Assembly (NCBI RefSeq): GCF_958295425.1
Contig: NC_081146.1
Span: 1,790,165-1,854,164 of the forward strand
Direction: 5' to 3'
Length of the DNA stretch: 64,000 bases
From: Solea solea
Taxonomy: Eukaryota > Chordata > Actinopteri > Pleuronectiformes > Soleidae
Under the pieces are notes generated by a model. That model saw only the letters and a list, made by a program, of their open reading frames with translations. It was not told the DNA's origin and did no database searches. Shown piece by piece: positions 50,247-60,400 of the stretch. Positions within the stretch are counted from its first letter, which is position 1. Each line of letters starts with the position of its first letter. The translations under genes and the position numbers were made by a program.

Positions 50247-53200
50247 ATGGAGGACGAGGACATGTCGCAGGAGCCTCTGCAGCAGGAGCTCAGCTGTCCT
50301 GTGTGTGCGCGGTTCTTTGAGGACCCGTACCTGCTGCCCTGCAGCCACAGCTTCTGTAAGGAGTGCCTCGACAAGACCTCGCAGCGCCAACGGAAGTGTC
50401 CCGTGTGCCGCGCGGAGTTCAAGGAAGAAGGCGCCGTCCCCAATCGGGCGCTCAGCAACGCCAGCGAGGTTTACCGCAGACAGTTAGACTGGTGGCGGGG
50501 GTACGAGCGTCCGGGAGCGGACATCTGCAGGATCCACCTGAAGCCGCTGGAGCTGTTCTGTGAGAAGGACGAGGAGCCGGTGTGCGTGGACTGTGTCATT
50601 CAGCACCAAACACACACGCTGTGGCCACTGAGGACGGCAACGTCGCTCTGTCAGGTAACTTTAAGAACTAATACAATAATAATAATAATATTAGTGAAAG
50701 GACATTAACTTCAGTGCCGGCCGAAGCCTTTATGGGGCCCTAAGCCGAATTAGATTTTGGGGGGGGCCCAAAGTCCACTGTCGTGTAGCCCTACTTGAAA
50801 CAATGTCTGATATTGCTTTCCCACAAATGAGTATAAATACCACATTAAAATGACACTTGTTAAGAACTGAAGATTCTGTTGTGTTGATGTTGTAGGTCTT
50901 TTTGTGACATGGACCCAAAACCACAAGTTGTGTAGGCGTAGAATACAGCTTCTTAAAAGGGAATGTTTTGTGGTTTCAAAGAAATCATTAAAACTGAATA
51001 GTTTTTGTTGGTGTAAATGGACAACACAAGTAGTCTGACTAACAAATTGTCAGATTTATTGTCAGTTGTATGCATGCAATGAACATACTCTATTCAGGCT
51101 ACCCCACTGTTAACTAACAAACAACTGCCCAGCTTTTGGTGACCTAATGCTCTGCTCTCTCACCCTACAGAAGCAGCTCACTGACAAAGTTGACATTCTT
51201 GAAAGGAAGAAGGAATCATACAAGAAAATGACACACAAACTCAGCAGCACAGTGGAATACATCAAGGTAAAGTTAACTGATGCGTTTCATGGTCTTCTAA
51301 TCTAATGTCACATTAATCTATGTCTCCTCACTTCCGTCAGACAAGAGTTCCCCACATTCAACATGTCTTTTTGTTAAAGCTGCAGTGCGAAACCTTGACG
51401 AGTTCTGAAGAATCATCCAGACACATGCTGATGTTTGCCTCTGAGATCTCGCTCAAATAACCAGTTGCTAGATCGAAAACACTGCAATACCGACAAACCC
51501 AGAGTCATATGGAGCTGCTTAAATAATAGGGATGGTCATAATATCGCAAACTCGGGTAACACTTTATATTAGGGAACACATATTCACCATTAACTACCTG
51601 CTTACTAACATATGTAAGTAGCATACTAGCCCTTTATTAGTCATAATTAAGCACATCCTAACACCTTATTCTACCTCTATTACCACATGAATTAAGATTT
51701 TTCCTAAAAAAGGTGTTAAAAAAGTGTTACCCAACCTTTTGGATTGTATTGGATTTTACATTTTTATCTATCCAATATCTGATCCAGTGATTTTGACCAG
51801 TATCAGACCAACACCCTATTCATTAGCATTGTATGAACTTATGTAGCAACAGATATTCATTTATAATTAAACATTAATGCACTGCACTGCTTTTAAGACA
51901 CAAGATTAGAACAGTGTTTTCCAAACTTTTTATATGGTGACCCGATTTTAGAGCAAAATTGTGCATAATATAGCATTTCTTCTGAATATTTTTACTGCCT
52001 TTACTGTAACACCTTGATTTTAGATCATAATAGTGATGATAATATTGGGGGGTGTTTATGAAAAACCTTTGAAGAGCTCTGCTTTTGTGTGGACGAGGTC
52101 TTAAGTACAGTGTATGTTGGCTTTCCTCTCTGATTTAACGCAGCATCAAGCTCAGCAAGCAGAGAATCAGATTAAGGCGGAGTTTCAGAGGCTCCGCGAA
52201 TTCCTCAACAAAGAAGAACTTCTGCGTTTGAAAGCTGTGGCTACTGAGGGAGAGCAGAAGATCGCTGACACTGAGAAGCTGAACGCCAGAACAAAGGCAC
52301 ACATTGTGGCTCTGACTGAGCTCATTGACAACGTGAAGAAGGAGCAGGGCAATGAGGAGCTGACCTTCCTGCTGGTGATGGAAGACAGCTTGACTGTCCA
52401 GTAATACCATTTTAATTTGTCTCTGAATGAGTGCGTTTTTTTTTACTTATCAATATCACTTTTTTGTGTTTCAGAATTTCAAGAATTTAAAAAACAAGTA
52501 AGTAACTGCATGACATGCTGTTGCAACCCCATGTACAGTATGTGTGCAGTATAAAAGTCTAATCATTAATAAATGCAAAGTGGAGTGATGTCCACTTATT
52601 CAGTATTTAGAACATACTTGTGCAGTACTTGTTCAGTATGTGCGGAAGTTGCACTTTTAATGATATAATTTCAGGGTCAGACTCGTGCTGTACACACTGG
52701 TGCTCAACCCAAATCCTCCCACCTTAACCAAAGTCTTTATGGACAAATCAGACTTGAGACCTGTATTCAGTGATGGGTCCATTTGTTTTCCTCCTTCTTT
52801 CTTCTTTTAGCTCACCATCCGATCGGGCTCTTTAAAAGAAATATGACCCACTTAATGTCAGGCATGAGGAGTTTTAAAACTGTTGGTGCATCAGTACGTC
52901 AATACTTGGGATGTTCTGCTGCAAGTCAGTCAAGTGCAGTTAATCCATTTAAATCCACATTTGTCCACTGTGAAGTTTGGAAGAATTGGGGGGTAACTCC
53001 CAATTTCAAACTCCGATGTAAATTGAACTCAGCATGAGGGTTGACTGTCTTCACCATTTCCCAGGCAGCAGCAGTTGAATGGGTCAGGGACAGGTACAGC
53101 AGCTGATTGGCTCATTCATATGTCACATTTCTACCAATATCTATCATTTTTTTATCCGTACGCCATCAAAGTCTGCACTGTACACACTTGTGAGTCACGG

Positions 53201-54808
53201 TCAGTTACACCAGACAGATGTGCATATCTAGTCAGACATTTTTCATAAAGTGCTTTTCATTGATGTACAGCAAAAAATTCTGTTAAGTTCTAACGCGTTG
53301 CCATTTCTGCTCTAGAGCTCAGTGGATGCATGAAGACCCTCGACTCCCTGAAGACTCGCTTTTGAACATGGCCAGCCATGTTGGTTCTTTGAGCTTCAAA
53401 ATCTGGAAGGATATGCAATCCCACGTCAAATACTGTGAGTTAATTTCTCACGAGGAGTTGGGGGGTTTATGAGGCATGGTAAGATCTCTATATGTGTGAC
53501 TCCCAGTCCTTGTATTTCATATTGACTCCATTAATAGTGCCCATTAAAATAGCACTGGATACTTAAGCATAAATTGAAAATTTGATTTTAAAGTAATAGT
53601 TCAGGAGTGGGGTCATCATGAGGTACTTAAACATAATAAGTGATTTATATACAGCTGCGAATGCTGTCAAGGGTGACATCAGGAAAAACACATTTAATCC
53701 AACGGATTACATTTTCTGAGTAAAATCTCTGCCAGAATATTTTTCTGCTTCATCTCGTTGCAAAGTGGCCTTTTCTGACTGGAAACCACTCACTCTCCCA
53801 AACCAAAGTCCATAGAGAAAAGCAGCCATTGGCATGGCACACAGGTGTTGTTGATGACTAATGAAATGTGTCGTTTGTTTGGTGTTTGATGTTCTTCATG
53901 TAGATGTACCTCACCAACAGTGTGTACACAAACTTACCAGATGAGCTAAATGATACAGCAGTGGAGGAGAGGGTCTTGTGTCCATGTGAACTTAAAAGGT
54001 TGAGTTAAATACACGAGATTCAGGTCAGGAACCATAGTTTCTAGGGAAACAATGTTGTCTAATGGTAAGAAAAGGTGGCAAACATATTCTTAATAGACTT
54101 GGTACACTTAAGCCAGCATAGATACAGCAAAGACTGTTGTTTTTCACTGAGTGTGTGCCTAGTTGTCAGCAGAGGGAGCACACTGTTCATAGCTAGGTGT
54201 ACATACACTATATACGAGGCTCACTATTAAAGTGTGTACTATGACATTGTTGCGTCTCATGCTCTGTGACAGATCCAGTGGTGCTGGACCCGAGCACAGC
54301 CTGTCCGTGGCTGTCACTGAGCGATGACCTGACCAGTATGAAGGAGAGCTCAGAGCGGCTGACCAGCCCAGACAACCCAGAGCGCTTTGATCCCTGTGTC
54401 TTTGTCCTGGGCGCCGAAGGTTACACCTCTGGAAAACACAAATGGGACGTTGCCGTTGGTGACAGCACCAAGTGGATTGTGGGAGTCTGTAAAGAGTCCC
54501 TGGCTCGCAAAAAGAAGTTCACGGTGTCTACGACCCGTGGTGTGTGGTCCATATGCCTCAGCAAAGGGATGTACTACGCCTTAACCCCCGAGCGTACAGA
54601 GCTACAGGTGCAGCCGTGTCCCAAAAAGATCCGCATCAGGTTAAACATAGATAAGGGAGAAGTGTCGTTTTGGGATGGAGAAAACGAAAAACATCTCATC
54701 ACTTTTACACACAAATTTAATGAGAAGATGTTTCCCATTTTTGGGCCCGGGCTCGGTCGTGAACCTATGATTCTGCTGCCAGGGAAAATGGCTGTGCACA
54801 CATCATGA
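50247..54808 (+). CDS. TRIM-family E3 ubiquitin ligase (TRIM35-like), six exons, complete
   Basis: RING-type E3 ligase of the class IV TRIM layout, expected to work as a cytoplasmic antiparallel dimer; many fish members act in innate immunity, but the target is unknown here. Exons: 50247-50654, 51171-51266 (96 bp), 52144-52374 (231 bp), 52475-52497 (23 bp), 53316-53434 (119 bp), 54273-54808. The sum is 1,413 bp, giving 470 residues, and all phases match. Domains: RING residues 17-54 (C17, C20, C32, H34, C37, C40, C51, C54), B-box2 about 94-123 (C94, H97, C105, C113, C116, H120, H123), coiled coil about 137-250, PRY-SPRY about 293-470 (LDPSTACPWLSLS, GKHKWDVAVG, WIVGVCKES, FWDGENEKHL, FGPGL). 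The 96/231/23-bp internal exons are the usual TRIM pattern. The start is the first ATG ahead of the RING, in a GC-rich first exon. Exon 3 uses a weak donor (GTGATG). Orthology among TRIM35-like paralogues is not resolved. Confidence 0.92.
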
Positions 54809-54849
54809 TGGGCCAGCAGTGGAGTGGTGGTTGTGAAAATAGGAATATC

Positions 54850-55112
54850 CCTTTTAAATAATAAGCCTTTTAAAAACAGGATAAACTTAGCAGCTCTTGT
54901 CCTCATGTCGTCCTTCACAACATCCACCAAAAAGTCTGTGGTCTTTTTCATCCTTTCTCCAATATAATCACTGTCCCTCTTCTGCACATGGCCAAACCAC
55001 CTCAGCCTGAGCTGTCCCTCCAATATGCTCCTTTTTAATCCTGACGCTCCTGGTCACTCCCAAACAAAATCTCCGTATCTTCCACTCTGCCTCCTCTCGC
55101 AATTCCAGAGTC
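54850..55112 (-). mobile_element. RTE-clade LINE fragment (reverse transcriptase tail)
   Basis: The minus strand encodes RLRWFGHVQKRDSDYIGERM and a degenerate VDVVKDDM segment, the pattern following the reverse transcriptase domain in RTE LINEs. It lies immediately downstream of the TRIM stop codon, so it may be part of its 3' UTR. Short and broken. Confidence 0.7.
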
Positions 55113-55115
55113 ACA

Positions 55116-55171
55116 GAAATGAATGAATGAGCTCACTGATGTAGGCGGCCGTGAGCTCATTCATTCATTTC
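55116..55171. repeat. Long perfect inverted repeat (21-bp arms, 14-nt loop)
   Basis: Arms 55116-55136 and 55151-55171 are exact reverse complements (core GAATGAATGAGCTCAC), with a 14-nt spacer. CACAG/CTGTG outside the arms extends pairing with a single bulge to about 26 bp. It sits at the end of the RTE fragment. Confidence 0.85.
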
Positions 55172-57417
55172 CTGTGTGCGGTTTAAGATTAAGAGGTAAC
55201 AATGTTGTTGACTTAAGAAGGTTTGATTTATCAATGGCTATTTGTTTTTCGCTGTCGTGTCTTTACTTCATACAACCATATTTAGATGATATTATTGAAA
55301 GTAAGAGAAGTTGAAGACAAAGTAAGTATACTTATTGTTTTATGTGCAATCATCTGATATGAATTTTTTTCCCGCCATTTTGCACTACCATGTTTTTACA
55401 GTACAAACTAAATGTCCTTTGAGCTTTGATGCTAACTGAAGTAGCATCTCCAACACACTTGGAAGGGAATGATGAGGTGAGGGATATTCAGCAGCAACCT
55501 TTAAAAATCCTTAATAACTACAACTGGAGCACTACATGTGTTTCAGAGTCTTACAGTAATGTATCTTGAATACATACAGTACATACATACAGGAGTCATA
55601 TTTCAATATTGAATGATATTTGTGCTTTTCACTGCTTTTAGATGCTTTTGTTGCTTGTCTCCAAACAGTGTAGCCCTCTGTACTGACTCATTGGTTGTAT
55701 AATAATTGTGTAGATTATTGCTCGTCCCTCACCACAGTGCATGTGTAAGTGCATCCAGGATGTTGTCATTTTCAGCAGGGCACAACAACACTTTGAAGGA
55801 TGACATCCTTATTATGAACTGCTTTTAATCACGAAACTTAACATACTTCATTAAATCTGAAAGAAATATGTGTTGTGTCATTTATAAGACCCACATAAAA
55901 AAAGACAAGCCACACCTGTTTTTTGTGAGTGGAAAGTTTCAATTTCACTGCCACGACTAAACTTCTTTGAGTTTGTAATTCCCATCTTTCACATTTTACA
56001 TTTGTGTTTTTTATATTCTTTCCTCTTCCAGGATGGATTAAGGGGTCCCTGAGGCCCAAGCCTCTGCGCTTCTATCCCAATATTTGAATGGGGCCCAAAT
56101 CCAAAAAACACTGGTTATGTTATGTGATATATCTTAATAGGGCCCCTCAATCATATACCATGGTTTATGTTGTTCACCCCTTATTTATGAAAGGGGCCCC
56201 TCAGCCAAATAACATTGGTTATTATGTTATTATGGCTATGTTATATTTGATGTCTTGATGTGGCCCTGGCTAATAATGTTTATTATTAGTTAATAATGAT
56301 TATTGACTAATAATGATTATTATGTTATGTTACTAATAATGATTATTATTAGCCTGGTGTTGCCTGACAAAGAGCATATTTAGCTTATGTTGAGACTTAA
56401 CAGGGAGAATTTGTGAGATTCCTAATATGACAACCAAATATTTTTTTACTGCTGACTTATGCAGTTCATTCATACAGTGCATCAGTGTGCAGCACGTTTT
56501 TAATACCAACGTGCAACGGAATGTCTTGCCTTGCATCACCAGACTAGCAGAGAGCTGGGAATTGAGCCCACAACCTTTCAGTTGACAGACGTCTTGCAAT
56601 ATCACTGTTGACCACTTCCAAACAATGGAGAAGTTGCCAAGTATTCTGTGTGAATTTTGATATGAAAATAGTAATCTATCTCTCATAAGTACATATTTAA
56701 TCAACACGTCAATGTCATGAGAATTAGAAGTGCCCAAGTCGTAAATATTTAATTGTTTCAATTGTTTTTTAGTAGTATTGGTCCATTAAATTGCACTGAT
56801 TGAACTACTGAATGTTTGTTATTTGTTATGTTATTATTGTTGAAGTAAAACAGCATTACTTTTTGAATGACATGGGAATGTACTAGTTTATGTATTTGTG
56901 AAGGAAACGTACACAGGCCTGCTGTGGTTTGTGGTGTATCCAGATGTTTTGACTGTTGCTCCTCATCTCCGCTGGGTGTCAGTAGTGAGACATGCTGCTG
57001 TCTTTTGTATTGGCAACCACTGGTTACTGCTCACCAGCTCCGTAAACACTAACACAACGAGACGCTGTAAATGAAATGTATCGCATGACTCGTTTTCCCT
57101 GTGACTTGCAGCATTTTCTACTTCGCTAATGGCAGTGACATTGTACATAAGTGACTTGTATAATGTCATGATTATGGACTCCTGAACGAGTACTTTCTGC
57201 ACACACTGACGATTGCGCATCTGGAGTTGGCTGCGACCGCTAGCTAGCGAACAAGCTAGCATAGCATAGCATAGCACTGAGCCGTGGACCCAGGCTGCGG
57301 TTCCATCCGAATTCGTCGCTACCAGCTAAGTTAGCTGTCAGGTCTGGGCTCTCGCTTATGACAGATCGGCTCATGCGGTGGCCAGCGACAAAGGAGTCGC
57401 CGAAAATGTAAATCACC
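55172..57417. other. Intergenic between TRIM and megf8
   Basis: No coding gene recognised. 56030-56230 contains repeated GGGGCCC-containing blocks separated by about 65-75 bp, a degenerate repeat that also resembles 50715-50775 in TRIM intron 1. AT-rich TTATTATG runs follow at 56220-56350. From about 57100 the sequence becomes GC-richer towards the megf8 5' end. Confidence 0.55.
57412..57417 (+). promoter_or_regulatory. Possible start-stop upstream element before the megf8 ATG
   Basis: The leader reads AAAATGTAAATCACCATG. An ATG followed at once by TAA (57406-57411) precedes the proposed start at 57418 by six bases (this segment, ATCACC) and is in frame with it. Minimal start-stop elements can stall initiating ribosomes; here it is only a sequence observation. 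Confidence 0.4.
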
Positions 57418-60400
57418 ATGAAGTCAAAGAGACGGGAACTGGTGAGTATGATAATGACGAGCCGGCTAACGGTATTGGGTTAGCTATGTTAGCAACCCCT
57501 TAGCGTTAGCTTTGTTATGATAGCCTGCGCAGAAGCCCGTGTTGTTGAAGGGCTAGTTGGTTTATTCTGTAACAGTTCGGCGCAAGCAGCACACATGTCA
57601 AACGCGTTGTTGTCGCACAGCGTTCTTTGCATTTGCCTCTGACCGTATATGTGTGAAAAGCATAGTTTCACGTCACGGTTATGTTTGTGAGGCTGATGCT
57701 ACTGTACACAGTCGCTAACAGATGTTAGCTCCTCCATAAACTGTGTTTTTTATTTGCCCAGCTGCTGCCTCAGTGGAACATTATGAGCATAATGCGTTGC
57801 AGTTTTGTCCACATATCCTAGAAACTGCACGTGTCTGCCGTTACCAGTCAAACGTATACTGTAGGAGTAGGTACATTAAGTTATTGCTCTCTGCTTGTGA
57901 TTGTTTTGTGTTTTAGATGCACACTGGGGGTTGTTACAGTTATACATATTGTTACTGAATGCCCCATAGGTTTACTGTACGTCTACGTACACGTGTGTAC
58001 TAAAAGAACTACACAAGTATCATAATGGTATTGATGCTGTTGTGGTACATTGTATTCGCTGCATGTTTTGTTTAGGCATAACACTTCCTGTCACATTTAT
58101 CTTGTCCAAAGTAACTGCGATTCACAATATTATTGCTCAAAGTAAAAGGCAGAGCCTGTCTGTAATTAACCCTCATTTAGTTTTATCTGTAAGAATTAGA
58201 AAAGCGTGCACAGATATGATTATGTTTAGTTTATTGGGATCCCCATCACTTAAGACAACAGCTATTCTTCTCTGGGTCCAAATTTAAAATGGAGTAAGCA
58301 ATATAATACAATAATAAATAAATCCACATTAGACCACAACAATACAATTACAAAAGAAGCAGAAGGAAAATGATAGATTTGCACAAAGAAGAAAAGAAAA
58401 TATGTAAAACATTGTTTTAAAAAAAATGTCACTGTCACAAATTGACAGAAGGATACTTTTTTAATTAAAATGGCTTGTTATACTAGCATGGGACAGCTGT
58501 ATATAATAAGTCCCCCAAAAGTCAAAATAAAGATGACACTTTTGTGCTGGGGCTGCACAATCAAAAAACAACAATATTGAAATTTCCAAATCCAAATTAA
58601 AAGGCACTCCAGTTATTTGAAAGAGATACAGTTGGTGACAAGACAGTATTATGGTGGATTTCTTCTGCACTAAAAATATCTTGTGTGTGAAAATTACAGT
58701 GAAGTTTCAAGACAGACTGTACCAATGTTCAATCATATCCCAATCACCAAATAATCACAGGTTTTTGCCTCTCGTCCTTCAGGTGGTGCCAGTGATGGCC
58801 TCTCCCCTCCCTGTCTCGTTCATCCTGGTCTTTCTGCTGCTGGCTAAGTGGCCTGTGTGCCAGGCAGGAGACTGCAAGGGCCACAGGCAGGTAATGAAGG
58901 GACCACCAGGCTATGTTACAGATGGCCCTGGAAACTACTCTGTCAATGGGAACTGCGAATGGCTTATTAAAGGTATTGTTACTTTATTAAGGTATTGTGT
59001 TGGGCATGGGGAAATTGATAAAAAATGATAGTTACTGAGGCCACACGGTGGTGTAGTGGTTAGCACTCTCGCCTTGCAGCGAGAAGACCCGGGTTCGGGT
59101 TCGAGCCCCGGTTGGAACAAGGGCCTTTCTGCATGGAGTTTGCATGTTCTCCCCGTGTGTGCGTGGGTTCTCTCCGGGTTCTCCGGCTTCCTCCCACAGT
59201 CCAAAAAACATGCAATGTGGGGATAGGTAAATTGGACACTCTAAATTGACCATAGGAGCGAGTGTGAGAGCGAATGGTTGTTTGTCTCTATATGTGTGTG
59301 GCCCTGCGATGGACTGGCGAACTGTCCAGGGTGTACCCCGCCTATCGCCCGATATAGCTGAGATTGGCACGGCACCCCCCGCGACCCTCTGGTTGAGGAT
59401 AAAGCGGTAGATGATGACTGACTGACTGATAGTTACTGACACATTTCACTGCTGCTTAAGACACTTGCTGAAAATATGGCTGCCGGCAAAGACACAATGC
59501 GTTGATCAAAGGTGTTAAACAAGCTGGACTTGTGGAGGGGAGGACTGAAGGACTGAGTCCCCCACATCTGGGGCTGTGAGATGGGAGCAGCTTCGAGAGA
59601 GAGGAAGCATTCCGAGAGAATGGGGAACGGGGATGAGGATAGAAGAATGGGTGTGTGAATAAGGAGAACTTTGAACTGCGATGGAGAATGTTGAAATGTG
59701 TTTGGAAGCTTTGGACTGCAGTGAAATATGGACATGCAGTTTCTAAATAGCTCACAAACCAAAATGATTCAGTTTGAATGATTTTGTTGTTATATGGAGC
59801 AAAGAAACCAGAAAATATTCACATTTAAAAAAAAAAATCAGAAAATGTATTAATTATTTAAAAAAATTTAACCGTTTAATTGACTATACAATTTGTTGGC
59901 GATTAATTTAGTAATGCAGCCCTAGAAAGATCTGAATAATGCAGTGTGGAGAAGGCACCATTTTAAGAGAGAGAGCTAGAGAGGTTTACTCAGGAAGAGT
60001 GGACCAAACCACCTGTTGGCTGAGGGAGAAGTCTCTTTGAGATTTACAGAGGTGGCTGCTAACAGGTGTGCAGTAAAATATCAAGTTATGGATACATTTC
60101 CATTTGCTTTTTTCTTAAAAAATGTGTTCAATCAAAAACAAAAGCAAGGCCTGGTTTCAGTTAATGGTAGAGATATAAGGATTTTTTTGTAGAGTATCAA
60201 CACAATTGTCCATGTCTGTAAAAGAGAGTCTATATCTTTGTTTACAATTCCATCGTCTACATGGATGCAAAATTAAATGATCCAATTGTGGTGTGCTTAC
60301 ACATGCATCAAACGTTCACTCAGAACGGACTATTTTCACATGAGCAGTCTTGTCTAATTCTCCGCAAGTGGAAGCAAAAAAAGAAGATGATGATTCGCTT

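Noticed and set aside
52375..52404. One-base deletion breaking the TRIM exon 3 donor (CAG then TAATAC)
   Set aside because: The canonical 231-bp exon ends earlier, at 52374 with a GTGATG donor, and gives perfect phase with the 23-bp exon, so no defect need be assumed.
59049..59108. Genuine tRNA gene
   Set aside because: A and B boxes belong to the head of a SINE with a long unrelated body and target-site duplications; it does not fold as a complete tRNA.
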